Shown: positions 51,865 to 62,311, counted from the first letter of the stretch. The stretch: DNA of 64,000 bases from Gillisella taibaishanensis (GCF_001938985.1 NZ_MKIN01000021.1:806001-870000); one strand, 5' to 3'. The notes: generated by a model not told the origin, from the sequence alone. Program-made: numbers and translations.

Positions 51865-52677
51865 ATGACCGCGCCTATTTTTGCGCTCAACCACATGGTT
51901 GCGCCACAGTTGCCGCTTGGCGCTTTTTTCAAGCTGGGCAAGACGCTTGGCATCAACCAATTCGAAATTCGTAACGATTTATCCGGAAATGCCATCCTTG
52001 ATGGTACTAAGCCGGAAACGGTGCGCGACCTGGCAGCCGCCGAGGGCGCCGAGATCATATCGATCAATGCGCTTCAGCGTTTCAACGAATGGACCCCGGA
52101 GCGCGAGGAAGAAGCTCGCAGCTTGGCTGGTTACGCTGCCGCCTGCGGCGCGAAGGCTCTCGTACTCGTGCCTGTCAATGACGGTTCCGGCAAACTCGAC
52201 GGTGAACGTCAGAGCAATCTTCGCACGGCGCTCACAAATCTAAAGCCCATCCTCGACCAAGCCGGAATTATTGGCCTTGTTGAACCACTTGGGTTCCAGA
52301 TTTGCTCTTTGCGCTCGAAAAAGGAAGCTGTGGAAGCGATCCAGGCCATCAACGGTACAGATCGCTTCAAACTGGTGCATGACACCTTCCACCACGTGCT
52401 GGCCGGCGAACCAGACCTCTTTGCCGCTATGACTGGCCTTGTCCACATCTCCGGCGTCGATGATGGCAAGGTCGGCATCGACGACATGCGCGATCCACAT
52501 CGCGTGATGGTGACGGAGCACGACCGGTTGGACAATGTCGGGCAGATCAAGTCGCTTCTCGCGGCTGGATACACGGGACCGTTCTCGTTCGAGCCTTTTG
52601 CGGCATCGGTGCATGCGAGTAGTGACCCGCAAACACTGATCCGTAACAGCATTGAACTAGTACGTGGCAAAATTTGA
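51865..52677 (+). CDS. mocC: MocC-like TIM-barrel protein (sugar phosphate isomerase/epimerase family)
   Basis: A 270-residue xylose-isomerase-like TIM barrel (AP_endonuc_2 family). Metal and active-site residues are suggested by GLVEPLGFQICSLRSK (Glu), LVHDTFHHVLAG (His, Asp), HISGVDDG and FSFEPFA (final Glu). The ATG at 51865 follows GGGAG. MocC of rhizopine catabolism belongs to this family. First gene of the plus operon, followed by the mocB-like binding protein. An IolE/IolI-like inosose isomerase or dehydratase role is the alternative. Confidence 0.8.
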   Translation: MTAPIFALNHMVAPQLPLGAFFKLGKTLGINQFEIRNDLSGNAILDGTKPETVRDLAAAEGAEIISINALQRFNEWTPEREEEARSLAGYAAACGAKALVLVPVNDGSGKLDGERQSNLRTALTNLKPILDQAGIIGLVEPLGFQICSLRSKKEAVEAIQAINGTDRFKLVHDTFHHVLAGEPDLFAAMTGLVHISGVDDGKVGIDDMRDPHRVMVTEHDRLDNVGQIKSLLAAGYTGPFSFEPFAASVHASSDPQTLIRNSIELVRGKI

Positions 52678-52790
52678 CCTATAGGCCAGTACCGCGGGAG
52701 TAACGGGACTGGCTTCGTGATTGCCTTCGGGAGGAGGCGACCGGCTAATTCAGGGTGTTCGCCGGGCACCCTTTTTGGGAGGAGGAAGAT

Positions 52791-53714
52791 ATGAAGAAAA
52801 TCTTGGCGGGCGCCGTGTTCGGTCTTTTGATGGCGTCTAGCGCTTACGCGGGCAACATCGGCGTTTCCATGGCAAACTCCGATACGTTCCTGACCATTCT
52901 GCGCAAGGGTATCGAGAAATCTGCCGCCGATGCTAAGCAGCCGGTTCAGATCGAAATTGCTGACGATGATGTTCAGAAGCAGCTTTCTCAGATCCAGAAC
53001 TTCATAGCTTCGAAGGTCGATGCAATCATCGTCAACGCGGTAGACACCACCGCAACGGCGCCAATGACGAAGCTGGCCAATGATGCGGGCATTCCGATCG
53101 TCTATGTGAACCGTATGCCGGCAGACGTCGATAAGCTGGGTTCGAAGGGCGCGTTTGTGGCCTCCGATGAGGTGCAGTCGGGCACTCTGCAGACTAAGGA
53201 AGTGTGTCGCATCCTCGGCGGCAAGGGCGACGTTCTTGTCATGGTAGGGGATCTTGCTAACCAGGCTGCCGTTCAACGGACCAAGGACATTCACGACGTC
53301 CTCGCGACGCCGGATTGCAAGGGCATAAAGATCCTTGATGAGCAGACAGCCGTATGGGACCCTGTTAAGGCGCAGGATCTGATGACGAACTGGATAGCTG
53401 CTGGCCATAAGCCTGCTGCCGTCATTGCCAACAACGACAATATGGCCATCGGCGCCATCAATGCCATGAAGTCCGCCGGCTGGAACATGAAGGACGTCGT
53501 GGTAGCCGGTATCGATGCCACGCAAGAGGCACTGGCCTACATGAAGGCAGGCGATCTGGACGTGACAGTCTTCCAGGATGCCTTTGGCCAAGGCTCCGGT
53601 GCAGTGGCCGCTGCCGTGAAACTCGCCAAGGGCGAGAAGGTGGACGCCAAGGTCTGGATTCCATTCCAGTTGGTCACGCCGGCTAACATGGATAAGTTTA
53701 CCGCCAAAAATTAA
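52791..53714 (+). CDS. mocB: rhizopine/inositol-type ABC transporter substrate-binding protein (MocB-like)
   Basis: A 307-residue periplasmic sugar-binding protein (ribose/inositol cluster). A signal peptide ends SSAYA, near residue 19. [14 protein letters not shown] segment [37 protein letters not shown] and ADNDMAIGAI-type [13 protein letters not shown] fit the MocB/inositol-binding group. The ATG at 52791 follows GGGAGGAGGAAG. Together with the ATPase and permease it would import the rhizopine or an inositol. Confidence 0.85.
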   Translation: MKKILAGAVFGLLMASSAYAGNIGVSMANSDTFLTILRKGIEKSAADAKQPVQIEIADDDVQKQLSQIQNFIASKVDAIIVNAVDTTATAPMTKLANDAGIPIVYVNRMPADVDKLGSKGAFVASDEVQSGTLQTKEVCRILGGKGDVLVMVGDLANQAAVQRTKDIHDVLATPDCKGIKILDEQTAVWDPVKAQDLMTNWIAAGHKPAAVIANNDNMAIGAINAMKSAGWNMKDVVVAGIDATQEALAYMKAGDLDVTVFQDAFGQGSGAVAAAVKLAKGEKVDAKVWIPFQLVTPANMDKFTAKN

Positions 53715-53782
53715 TTGAAACGACAGGCCGGTCCACTGCTCTGAAATCGGGCGGTGGACCACTCCTGGGGAGGAGGAATACC

Positions 53783-55336
53783 ATGTCGGCTGAACGCGTA
53801 ATCAGTCCAGAAACAATGGAAGCGGTCCGCAAAAGCGGCGCCATGCCAGGTAGCGAATACCTTCTCGAAGTCGAGGATGTGCGCAAGGAATTTCCAGGCG
53901 TTGTCGCTTTGGACAATGTGCAGCTGAAACTGAAGCGAGGAACGGTGCACGCCCTGATGGGCGAAAACGGCGCCGGCAAATCGACTTTGATGAAGATTCT
54001 GGCCGGGATCTACACGCCTGATAGCGGCGTTTTCAAACTACGTGGCCAGAATATCCGTCTGAAGAACCCGCTCGACGCTCTCCAAAACGGCATTGCTATG
54101 ATCCATCAGGAGCTGAATCTGATGGCACCTATGACTGTCGCTGAGAATATCTGGATCGGTCGAGAACCTAAAGGCCGTTTTGGCCTGATCGACCATGCCG
54201 AGATGAACCGCCGCACAGAAGCACTTTTCACAAAATTGGGTATAGACATTGAGCCGGACATCAAAATCGGTGGCTTGAGCGTAGCCAGCCGGCAGATGGT
54301 AGAAATCGCAAAATCCGTCTCTTTCAATTCTGACGTCCTGATCATGGATGAGCCGACATCTGCCTTAACGGAAAAGGAGGTTAGCCACCTCTTCCGCATC
54401 ATCCGGTCATTGCGGGCCGAAGGAAAAGGCATCATCTACATCACACATAAGATGAATGAACTTTTTGAAATTGCAGATGAATTTTCCGTATTTCGAGATG
54501 GAAAATACATTGCGACCTGCGCGTCTTCCGACGTAACACGGGAAGACATTATCCAGATGATGGTCGGCCGTGAAATCACGCAGTTGTTTCCAAAGGAACC
54601 GGCGCAGATTGGCGATGTAGTCCTCTCTGTAAAGGGTTTGACCCTGAATGGAGTCTTCCGCGACGTAAGTTTCGAGTTGCGCGCGGGCGAAATCCTCGGC
54701 TTCGCGGGATTGGTAGGATCCGGCCGGTCCAACGTCGCTGAAACAATCTTTGGCGTCACGCCTGCCTCATCCGGCACCATCGAACTGTTTGGCAAGGAGG
54801 TGGATGTCGCGTCCCCTGCCGTGGCGATGCGGCACGGCATGGCGTTCCTGACCGAAGACCGAAAGGAGACAGGCTGTTTCCTTCTTCTGGACATCCAGGA
54901 AAATGCGCAGATGGCTGTGCTGCAGCAGCGATATGTAAAAATGGGCTTCGTGCAACAGGGAGAGTTGCGCAAGGCCGCAAGCGATATGGCTGACCGGCTG
55001 CGCGTCCGAACGCCGGATATGCGCGAGCCGATCATCAACCTATCGGGCGGCAATCAGCAGAAGGTTCTGATCTGTCGCTGGCTGATGACGAACCCCAAGA
55101 TCCTCATCCTTGATGAGCCGACGCGCGGTATCGATGTCGGCGCGAAAGCGGAAATTCATCGCTTGATATCGCAACTGGCGGGCCAGGGTGTGGCGATCAT
55201 TATGATTTCATCAGAAATGCCGGAGGTGCTGGGCATGAGCGACAGGATCGTGGTTCTGCATGAGGGCAAAGTCACTGGAATTCTCGATCGGGCCGAAGCC
55301 GACCAGGTCAAAATCATGGAGCTGGCGTCGCGCTGA
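53783..55336 (+). CDS. sugar ABC transporter ATP-binding protein, double-domain ribose/inositol type
   Basis: A 517-residue ATPase with two cassettes. The first has Walker [10 protein letters not shown] near residue 60 and Walker [14 protein letters not shown]. The second has the degenerate [15 protein letters not shown] and [15 protein letters not shown]. This is the RbsA/inositol IatA layout. It follows the mocB-like gene by 68 bases, with a GGGGAGGAGG Shine-Dalgarno. It powers the importer. Confidence 0.92.
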   Translation: MSAERVISPETMEAVRKSGAMPGSEYLLEVEDVRKEFPGVVALDNVQLKLKRGTVHALMGENGAGKSTLMKILAGIYTPDSGVFKLRGQNIRLKNPLDALQNGIAMIHQELNLMAPMTVAENIWIGREPKGRFGLIDHAEMNRRTEALFTKLGIDIEPDIKIGGLSVASRQMVEIAKSVSFNSDVLIMDEPTSALTEKEVSHLFRIIRSLRAEGKGIIYITHKMNELFEIADEFSVFRDGKYIATCASSDVTREDIIQMMVGREITQLFPKEPAQIGDVVLSVKGLTLNGVFRDVSFELRAGEILGFAGLVGSGRSNVAETIFGVTPASSGTIELFGKEVDVASPAVAMRHGMAFLTEDRKETGCFLLLDIQENAQMAVLQQRYVKMGFVQQGELRKAASDMADRLRVRTPDMREPIINLSGGNQQKVLICRWLMTNPKILILDEPTRGIDVGAKAEIHRLISQLAGQGVAIIMISSEMPEVLGMSDRIVVLHEGKVTGILDRAEADQVKIMELASR

Positions 55337-55356
55337 CGACGAAGGCGGAGGAAGAA

Positions 55357-56439
55357 ATGTCAGAAGCTACAAATGAGTTGGGCAGCACCTCGAAAACGGG
55401 CTTGAAGAAGGTCCGCCGATTGCCACCGGAAATTTCGATTCTTGTCGTCTTAATTGGAATTGCGCTTATTTTTGAAATTATTGGTTGGTACGTTGTTGGC
55501 GAGAGCTTCCTCGCGAATAGACAGCGTCTGTCGATCATCGTGCTTCAGGTTGCTGTAACGGGTATTATTGCAGTCGGGGTCACCCAGGTGATCATTACGG
55601 GAGGCATTGATCTCTCGTCTGGCTCAATGGTTGGTTTTATCGCGATGGTCGTCGCGAGTTTTGCCCAGACCTCTCTCAATGCACGTGCCGTCTTTCTCCA
55701 ACCCGATTATGCCGCCTTTGGTATGAGCTGGTTTATCGATTCAAGTCCGATATGGCCGATCGTGGCCGGAATTTGGCTTGGCGCCTTACTAGGCTACGTA
55801 AATGGATTAATCATTGCAAAGACCGGTATTCCACCATTCATCGCCACCCTCGGCATGATGGTTTCGGCACGTGGTCTGGCTAAGTGGTATACGGAAGGTC
55901 AGCCGATAGCACTCCTCAACCCGCAGTTCACTTGGCTTGGTCAAAGCTTTGACCTCTGGGGCTTTCCACTGCCGCGCACGGTGATTGTCTTTTTCATCGT
56001 GGCCATCATTTGTCACGTTGCCCTTTCCTACACTCGTTACGGCAAATTTACATATGCTATCGGTGCAAATCCGCAGGCAGCTCGGGTTTCTGGCATCGAT
56101 ATCGGTAAGCATCTCATCAAAGTCTATGCTGTCGCTGGACTGCTGTCAGGGCTTGCCGGTGTAATGTTGGCTGCACGAGCGCAATCGGGCCAGCCCAATA
56201 TGGGCATTTCCTTTGAACTCGACGCCATTGCCGCAGCGGTTATCGGCGGCACATCCTTGACGGGCGGCATCGGCCGCATCACCGGCACCGTCATCGGTAC
56301 GATTATTCTTGGCGTCGTTACCTCCGGTTTCACCTTTCTCAAGGTTGGCGCCTACTACCAGGAGATCGTCAAGGGTGCGATCATCGTTACTGCAGTCATA
56401 ATCGACGTGCATCGTCAGAAGAAGAAATCCCGCGCCTGA
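55357..56439 (+). CDS. sugar ABC transporter permease, ribose/inositol type
   Basis: A 360-residue membrane protein of the RbsC type with about eight to ten membrane segments and the family motifs GGIDLSSGSMVGF and GGTSLTGGIGRITGTVIG. AEALY-type docking is replaced by IGANPQAARVSGID, typical for this class. Starts 20 bases after the ATPase. Membrane channel of the mocB-like importer. Confidence 0.92.
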   Translation: MSEATNELGSTSKTGLKKVRRLPPEISILVVLIGIALIFEIIGWYVVGESFLANRQRLSIIVLQVAVTGIIAVGVTQVIITGGIDLSSGSMVGFIAMVVASFAQTSLNARAVFLQPDYAAFGMSWFIDSSPIWPIVAGIWLGALLGYVNGLIIAKTGIPPFIATLGMMVSARGLAKWYTEGQPIALLNPQFTWLGQSFDLWGFPLPRTVIVFFIVAIICHVALSYTRYGKFTYAIGANPQAARVSGIDIGKHLIKVYAVAGLLSGLAGVMLAARAQSGQPNMGISFELDAIAAAVIGGTSLTGGIGRITGTVIGTIILGVVTSGFTFLKVGAYYQEIVKGAIIVTAVIIDVHRQKKKSRA

Positions 56440-56548
56440 ACCTCCCAAGCGTGGAGAGGCGATGCCGGCCGGGAACGGTCTGCATCGCCTTCCTCTCTTC
56501 ATTCCTCTTTTACCTTCCCGCAGAGACAATCTGGAGCATGCAAGACCA

Positions 56549-57433
56549 ATGAAGACCTATGTGCTGACTGTATCGTGCCAATCAACACGCGGCGTTGTGG
56601 CCGCAATTTCGGGTTATCTCGCGGAACAGGGTTGCAACATCGTTGACTCCTCGCAGTTCGACGACCTCCAGACCGGCCAGTTCTTCATGCGCGTCTCCTT
56701 CATCTCTGAGGAAGGCTCATCGGCAGTCACGCTTGAACAAGGGTTTGTGCAGATCGCTGAGATCTTCGGCATGATCTGGAATTTGCACGACGGCGCCAAG
56801 CGCATGAAAGTGTTGCTGATGGTCTCGCGTTTCGGCCACTGCCTGAACGACCTGCTTTATCGCTGGAAAATCGGGGCGCTGCCAATCGACATCGTTGGTG
56901 TCGTATCGAACCACTTCGACTACCAGAAAGTCGTCGTGAACCACGATATTCCCTTCCATCACATCAAGGTGACGAAAGAAAACAAGGCGCAGGCCGAAGC
57001 CCGCATCATGGATCTGGTTGAGCAGACCGGCACCGAACTCATCGTTCTCGCCCGTTACATGCAGGTTCTGTCAGATGACATGTGCAGCAAGATGTCTGGC
57101 AAGATCATCAACATCCATCACTCCTTCCTGCCGTCCTTCAAGGGGGCGAACCCATACCGGCAGGCTTTCGAGCGTGGTGTGAAGCTGATCGGCGCGACCG
57201 CCCATTACGTTACCGCGGTCCTCGACGAAGGTCCGATCATTGAGCAGGATGTCGCCCGCATCACTCACGCGCAATCAGCTGAGGATTATGTCTCAATTGG
57301 CCGGGACGTGGAGAGCCAGGTTCTCGCACGCGCCATTCATGCTCACATTCACCACCGTACTTTCATCAATGGCAACCGCACGGTCGTGTTCCCGGCAAGC
57401 CCTGGATCTTATGCTTCTGAGCGGATGGGGTAA
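56549..57433 (+). CDS. purU: formyltetrahydrofolate deformylase
   Basis: A 294-residue PurU that hydrolyses 10-formyl-THF to formate and THF. An N-terminal ACT domain (about 1-80; CQSTRGVVAAISGYLAEQG) is followed by the formyltransferase domain with NIHHSFLPSFKGANPYRQAF and AHYVTAVLDEGPIIEQD. The ATG at 56549 is preferred over 56462 because the ACT domain begins there. Placed between the moc importer and folD, it would release the one-carbon unit from oxidative demethylation as formate (inference). Confidence 0.92.
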   Translation: MKTYVLTVSCQSTRGVVAAISGYLAEQGCNIVDSSQFDDLQTGQFFMRVSFISEEGSSAVTLEQGFVQIAEIFGMIWNLHDGAKRMKVLLMVSRFGHCLNDLLYRWKIGALPIDIVGVVSNHFDYQKVVVNHDIPFHHIKVTKENKAQAEARIMDLVEQTGTELIVLARYMQVLSDDMCSKMSGKIINIHHSFLPSFKGANPYRQAFERGVKLIGATAHYVTAVLDEGPIIEQDVARITHAQSAEDYVSIGRDVESQVLARAIHAHIHHRTFINGNRTVVFPASPGSYASERMG

Positions 57434-57436
57434 GCG

Positions 57437-58336
57437 ATGACGATCGTGATCGATGGAAAGGCCATAGCCGCTTCAGTTATCGAAGCAGTCACGGTAGCGG
57501 CAACTTCGCTCGAAAGCGCAGGCCACCGCAAACCTGGTCTTGCGGTGGTCATTGTTGGTGATGACCCGGCAAGCCATACCTATGTGGGCGCCAAGAGCCG
57601 GATGGCCAAGCAGTGTGGCTTTAACTCGATCCAGCACACTCTCTCCGCGGGCGCCTCACAAGACGAGTTGATGGCGCTGGTCGCCTCCCTCAATATCGAT
57701 CCTGATATCGATGGCATCCTCGTCCAGCTTCCACTTCCGAAGCACCTCGACAGCGAACCCGTCATCCAGTCGATCCTGCCGGAGAAGGATGTCGATGGGC
57801 TGCACATTGTGAACGCCGGAAAGCTGGCAACCGGGGATCTGAAAACGGGGCTGATATCCTGCACCCCTGCCGGCGCCATGATTCTCGTGCGGGAGATTTA
57901 CGGCAGCGACCTCTCGGGCCTGAATGCACTGGTCATCGGCCGATCAAACCTCTTCGGCAAGCCGATGGCGCAGTTGTTGCTTAACGCCAATGCCACCGTC
58001 ACTATCGGCCATTCCAGGAGTCGGGACCTTCCGGCGCTCGCCCGTCAGGCAGACATTCTCGTCGCCGCGGTCGGTCGGCCGCAGATGGTGAAGTCCGACT
58101 GGCTGAAGCCGGGAGCTACTGTCATCGATGTCGGCATCAATCGTGTAGACGCACCGGAAAAGGGCGAGGGCAAATTCAAGCTCGTAGGCGATGTCTCCTT
58201 TGACGAATGCGCGTCTGTGGCCAAAGCGATTTCCCCGGTTCCAGGGGGTGTTGGCCCAATGACGATTGCCATGCTGATGGCCAATACCGTGATTGCCGCT
58301 CATCGTCGGGCGGGTGTCGCAGCGCCGAGCTTCTGA
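57437..58336 (+). CDS. folD: bifunctional methylene-THF dehydrogenase / methenyl-THF cyclohydrolase
   Basis: A 299-residue FolD that converts 5,10-methylene-THF to 10-formyl-[17 protein letters not shown] (Tyr and catalytic Lys), [30 protein letters not shown] and [14 protein letters not shown] are the standard motifs. It starts 4 bases after purU. Three enzymes in one operon (methylene-THF to formyl-THF to formate) make a formaldehyde-to-formate route. This is probably a second folD besides the housekeeping copy. Confidence 0.93.
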   Translation: MTIVIDGKAIAASVIEAVTVAATSLESAGHRKPGLAVVIVGDDPASHTYVGAKSRMAKQCGFNSIQHTLSAGASQDELMALVASLNIDPDIDGILVQLPLPKHLDSEPVIQSILPEKDVDGLHIVNAGKLATGDLKTGLISCTPAGAMILVREIYGSDLSGLNALVIGRSNLFGKPMAQLLLNANATVTIGHSRSRDLPALARQADILVAAVGRPQMVKSDWLKPGATVIDVGINRVDAPEKGEGKFKLVGDVSFDECASVAKAISPVPGGVGPMTIAMLMANTVIAAHRRAGVAAPSF

Positions 58337-58369
58337 TAGCATTCGCTCAACAACCGCCAGGAGGACATA

Positions 58370-59482
58370 ATGGGACTTGGGGTCGGATTGATTGGTTCAG
58401 GCTATATGGGTAAGTGCCATGCTCTTGCGTGGACATCTGTGGCAACTGTGTTCCCGGATGTAGACCGGCCGCGGCTCGTGGCACTTGCCGATGTCACTCC
58501 GGAAATGGCACGCCAGCAGGCTCAGGCATTTGGCTTTGAGAAAGGTACGGGAGACTGGCATGATCTCGTGTCAGACCCTGAAATCTCGGTGATCTCAGTC
58601 GCAGCGCCAAACAAATTCCACGCCGACATGACCGTCGCGGCTTTGGAAGCCGGCAAGCATGTCTGGTGTGAGAAGCCGATGGCAACCTCGCTTGAAGACG
58701 CAACCAGGATGCGCGACGCGGCACGGCAATCGGGACGGACGGCCATCCTCGGTTACAACTACATCCAGAACCCGATGCTTCGGCTGGCACGTAATGTTAT
58801 CGCCGAAGGACAGATTGGAGCAGTCAACCACATCCGCCTTGAGATGGATGAGGACTTCATGGCCGATCGCGCGCAGCCCTTCTCCTGGAAAAGCGAGAGA
58901 GCGTCGGGTTATGGCGCTCTCGATGACTTTGCCGTGCATCCGCTATCCCTGCTGTCGATGCTCCATGGGCGGATCACCTCTCTCGTCGCAGACGTGGCAA
59001 AACCCTATGCCAAGCGGCCGACAAAAGAAGGCAACGATCGTCCCGTGGAGACCCACGATATCGCTCAAGCACTCTTCCGAACGGAAGCTGGTGCCTCCGG
59101 CGTGCTGATGGTCAATCGGTCCGCCTGGGGCCGAAAAGGCCGGATCGCACTGCAGATCTTCGGGGCGAAAGGATCCCTTTTATTCGACCAGGAGCGGATG
59201 AACGAGCTCCACATCTATTCTGCCGAAGATCCGACAGGTCTCCAGGGTTACCGCACGATCCTGGCCGCTCCCGGTCATGCACCTTACCACCATTTCATCC
59301 CGGCACCCGGCCATGGCCTGGGGTTCAACGAACTCAAGACTATCGAATGTCACGAATTGCTCAAGGCGATCTCCGGTGACAGCGATGCCTATATCGTGGA
59401 TTTCGAACGGGGGCTTGAGATCGAGCGGGTCGTGCACGCGATGGCACGGTCGGCGCAGACTAGCACCTGGATTGATGTCTAG
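58370..59482 (+). CDS. mocA: Gfo/Idh/MocA family oxidoreductase (MocA-like)
   Basis: A 370-residue NAD-dependent dehydrogenase with the Rossmann motif GLIGSGYMGKCHAL, CEKPMATSLED and GYNYIQNPMLRLA, GALDDFAVHPLSLL (catalytic His region). It starts 34 bases after folD and is the last gene of the plus operon. MocA in rhizopine catabolism is a dehydrogenase of this family, and the second one in the locus (46002-47000) is IdhA-like, so this one is the better MocA candidate. Exact substrate unproven. Confidence 0.78.
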   Translation: MGLGVGLIGSGYMGKCHALAWTSVATVFPDVDRPRLVALADVTPEMARQQAQAFGFEKGTGDWHDLVSDPEISVISVAAPNKFHADMTVAALEAGKHVWCEKPMATSLEDATRMRDAARQSGRTAILGYNYIQNPMLRLARNVIAEGQIGAVNHIRLEMDEDFMADRAQPFSWKSERASGYGALDDFAVHPLSLLSMLHGRITSLVADVAKPYAKRPTKEGNDRPVETHDIAQALFRTEAGASGVLMVNRSAWGRKGRIALQIFGAKGSLLFDQERMNELHIYSAEDPTGLQGYRTILAAPGHAPYHHFIPAPGHGLGFNELKTIECHELLKAISGDSDAYIVDFERGLEIERVVHAMARSAQTSTWIDV

Positions 59483-59499
59483 CTGGTATGACACCAGCT
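59481..59499 (+). terminator. hairpin at the end of the moc plus operon
   Basis: A perfect inverted repeat AGCTGGT / ACCAGCT with a 5-nt loop overlaps the last stop codon. TTTT comes about 14 bases later, so it is a weak terminator candidate. Confidence 0.4.
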
Positions 59500-59571
59500 C
59501 AAGTCCAATCTAGCTTTTAACAGAAGCAAGATGAGTTCCTGGCGATGGTGTCGCCCTTACGCCGGCAAGAT

Positions 59572-60378
59572 TTAACGTCGCCGCCGTTGCCAAGGTACGA
59601 ATAGTTTTTCGAGACCATCCAGAAGATAGGAAAAGGCCAGGCCAAGCAGTGCGATTACCAGAAAGCCGACATACATGGTGTCGACCCAGAATACCGTCCA
59701 AGCCCACCAGATCCGGTAGCCGACGCCGGAATCTGCAGTGGAGAACTCTACTGCAACGACCAGAATAAGCGCCGTACCCATGCATATACGCAGACCGGTA
59801 AAAATCCCAGGCAGCGCTCCGGGCAGCGCGACCGTCAGATAAGTCGTCAGGCGGGAGGCTTTCAGGTTTTTCGCAACCTCGAAGTAGATTTTCGGAATGC
59901 CAACCACACCCGCGTAGGTATTCAGCGTCATCAAAAAGAAGACATTGATGGCGATAACGACGTATTTAGAGGTCTCGCCGATACCAAAGATCAGCAAGAG
60001 CAGCGGCAGCAGCGCGATCTTCGGAATAGGGAATACGGCTGCAAAAAGCGGATTCAGCGCCTCATGGACTGGACGAAACAGCCCCATGGCCAAGCCGACC
60101 AGAATGCCGGGTATGGCACCCATCACTAGACCAATAGCGATGCGCTCCATGCTGATGGCCAGATCCCCCCAGAACTCCGCCGTCTGCATCTGGGCAGCGG
60201 CAGTGGAAAGAATGGTTGTCGGAGCCGGAAAGAAGGCAACATTGATCAGGCCACACCGCGCCGCCACCTCCCACAGGCAGAAGAGAACCACCGGAAAGAC
60301 GATGCCAAGCGGAAGGGAGCCGATAAGACCTGAACCTTTGCCGGACCGGGTGGGAAGAGTCACTTCTACTGTCGGCAT
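59572..60378 (-). CDS. ABC transporter permease, nitrate/taurine/sulfonate (SsuC/TauC) type
   Basis: A 268-residue membrane protein of the TauC/SsuC family with about six membrane segments. The ATPase-docking loop is EVAKNLKASRLTTYLTVALPGALPGIFTGLRI, shortened here to EVAKNLKAS...ALPGIFTGLRI. Nine bases separate it from the ATPase gene. Last gene of the operon. Confidence 0.88.
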   Translation of the reverse strand: MPTVEVTLPTRSGKGSGLIGSLPLGIVFPVVLFCLWEVAARCGLINVAFFPAPTTILSTAAAQMQTAEFWGDLAISMERIAIGLVMGAIPGILVGLAMGLFRPVHEALNPLFAAVFPIPKIALLPLLLLIFGIGETSKYVVIAINVFFLMTLNTYAGVVGIPKIYFEVAKNLKASRLTTYLTVALPGALPGIFTGLRICMGTALILVVAVEFSTADSGVGYRIWWAWTVFWVDTMYVGFLVIALLGLAFSYLLDGLEKLFVPWQRRRR

Positions 60379-60387
60379 GCTGACCTC

Positions 60388-61227
60388 CTATTGGCCTTGC
60401 CGTTGGATGCGTCTGGCTTCCTGGCGGCGTGCTTCCAGAACTTCCTGTCCAAGGATGTCCCAAAGCTCGCTTGTGTAGCGCGTGAATTCCGGCATGCGCC
60501 TGATGTCTGACGAATGACGCGGGCGGGGAAGATCGATTTGCATGCTGTGAATAAGACGGCCGGGCGCAGAACTCATCACGACAACACGGTCGCCAAGCAG
60601 AACCGCCTCGTCCAGCCCATGGGTAATGAAGATCACGGTCGACCTAAACTCCTCCCAGAGACTGGCGAGTTCCTGCTGCATCAACAGTTTGTTCTGCTCA
60701 TCGAGTGCCGCGAATGGCTCATCCATCAGCAGAATTTCAGGATTGGTGGCAAAGGCGCGGGCAATCGACAGCCGCTGTTTCATGCCCCCCGACAATTGAT
60801 CGGGGCGAAATTTACGAAAAGAATAAAGTCCCGTCTTCTCGAGAAAATAGTCGACGCGCTCCCGGCTTTCCTGCCCCTTCCAGTTTCGCGTCGCTTTCAA
60901 TCCATAGGCAGCGTTTTCCTCGACAGTCAGCCAAGGGAAAACCGATTCCTGCTGGAAGATCATTGCCGTCATCGGGCGTGTCGTATCGTCATGGCGGATG
61001 GCAATGCTGCCGGTCGATGGGCAATCGAGACCGGCAAACATTCGAAGCAGGGTGGACTTGCCACACCCGCTCGGTCCAACGATGCAGAGAAATTCGCCGC
61101 TTGCCACAGACAGTTCGACTGGCCCGAGCGCAATGAAGCCTTTGGCGGGATGGCCAAAGACCCGCCTGACATCTTTAACTTCTATCTTGCCGGGGCCATG
61201 GTCGGATGCTCCATCTAACGCGCTCAT
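60388..61227 (-). CDS. ABC transporter ATP-binding protein, SsuB/TauB type
   Basis: A 279-residue ATPase with Walker A GPSGCGKSTLLRM, signature LSGGMKQRLSIARA and Walker B ILLMDEPFAALDEQ. Its ATG overlaps the binding-protein stop (ATGA). It serves the taurine/sulfonate-type importer of this operon. Confidence 0.92.
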   Translation of the reverse strand: MSALDGASDHGPGKIEVKDVRRVFGHPAKGFIALGPVELSVASGEFLCIVGPSGCGKSTLLRMFAGLDCPSTGSIAIRHDDTTRPMTAMIFQQESVFPWLTVEENAAYGLKATRNWKGQESRERVDYFLEKTGLYSFRKFRPDQLSGGMKQRLSIARAFATNPEILLMDEPFAALDEQNKLLMQQELASLWEEFRSTVIFITHGLDEAVLLGDRVVVMSSAPGRLIHSMQIDLPRPRHSSDIRRMPEFTRYTSELWDILGQEVLEARRQEARRIQRQGQ

Positions 61228-62225
61228 TGCTGCGCCGCCTGCCCGAGGATTTCGGTATTCAAATGGCTTGCAAGCTGTGGATCTCCCTTGATCAACCCTT
61301 GCTCGCTAAGCGCATTGAGTTGCCATTTGAGGCCGTATTCGCCATCGACATTGATCTTTGCAGCGGCGGAGGCAGTGCCAAGCGAAATCCGTTCGTAAAC
61401 TGCTGCACTTTTGGCGGGAACAAAATCCTGAAAGATCTCCGCGATCTTCTTGCGCCCCTCCGGTTTCGGCAGTTCCTGGCGCATCCATTCGTTTGTCTTC
61501 AGATAGGCTCGGACGAAGCGCTTCGGGACATCGGACTGCTGCATCATCCTGTCGGATAGAGCGATGAAAGCCTGCGATGCATTCGGCATGATATCTGCCG
61601 AACGGGCAATGACGGTCGCCTTTCCGGATTCGGCGAGTGCCGACAGAAAGGGATCGATCACGATCGCCCCATCGATTGCTCCATTGGAGAGGGCGGGAAC
61701 GATGTCGGGCATCGGCATTCCGACGATCTTCACGTCAGCAGGCTTCAAACCGATCTTATGAAGATAGGTCTTGAGCATGATATCGAGAAACTGACCCGGT
61801 GCCGTGGTGGCAATGGTTTTGCCTTTCAGATCCTGCGCGGGCGCAGCAGGATTTTTGATCAGGTCTGAGCGGATTACAATTCCCGTTGGGTCACCTCCCG
61901 GCGCGGACGGTTCCAGGGCCAAAGCCTCGGCAACGAGGGTGATCTTCGCACCGCGTGCCATCGCGTTGAAGAGCGCTGCGCCCGACGTCGTGATAGCGGC
62001 ATCGACCTGACCGGTCGCCAATGCAGGGGCGATTTCCGAGCCGGATTTGTAAAAAACAGGCTCGATTTCGATGCCTTCTTCCTTGAAGAAGCCCATCTTC
62101 ATTCCCACGAACACCTGCACCGGCACCCGTATGCTGCCAAAGCGAACTTTATCTAGCGCCCATACCGGCTGAGCGGGAATGAACAATAACACCGCCGCAA
62201 CAATCGCCAAAAACCATTTCGTCAT
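61224..62225 (-). CDS. ABC transporter substrate-binding protein, NitT/TauT (NMT1-like) type
   Basis: A 333-residue periplasmic protein. The start at 62225 follows GGAGGG and gives a signal peptide FLAIVAAVLLFIPAQPVWA (cleavage after VWA near residue 22). FVGMKMGFFKEEGIEIEPVF and ALATGQVDAAITTSGA are the SsuA/NMT1 features. These proteins bind taurine, sulfonates, nitrate or pyrimidine precursors. The neighbouring DapA-like and aldehyde dehydrogenase genes suggest an organic acid or aromatic ligand instead (inference). Confidence 0.88.
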   Translation of the reverse strand: MTKWFLAIVAAVLLFIPAQPVWALDKVRFGSIRVPVQVFVGMKMGFFKEEGIEIEPVFYKSGSEIAPALATGQVDAAITTSGAALFNAMARGAKITLVAEALALEPSAPGGDPTGIVIRSDLIKNPAAPAQDLKGKTIATTAPGQFLDIMLKTYLHKIGLKPADVKIVGMPMPDIVPALSNGAIDGAIVIDPFLSALAESGKATVIARSADIMPNASQAFIALSDRMMQQSDVPKRFVRAYLKTNEWMRQELPKPEGRKKIAEIFQDFVPAKSAAVYERISLGTASAAAKINVDGEYGLKWQLNALSEQGLIKGDPQLASHLNTEILGQAAQQ

Positions 62226-62311
62226 GAGCCCCCTCCCTGGGACGTTTCTCATCAGACGCCGCAGCCCCCTGGACCTCCCGTCCAAGGGGCTGCAACCCGA
62301 TTTTCCATCCC

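Noticed and set aside
52209..53762. 517-codon open frame on the minus strand
   Set aside because: It is antisense to the mocC- and mocB-like genes, which have clear domains, Shine-Dalgarno sites and a signal peptide. The antisense protein shows no family pattern.
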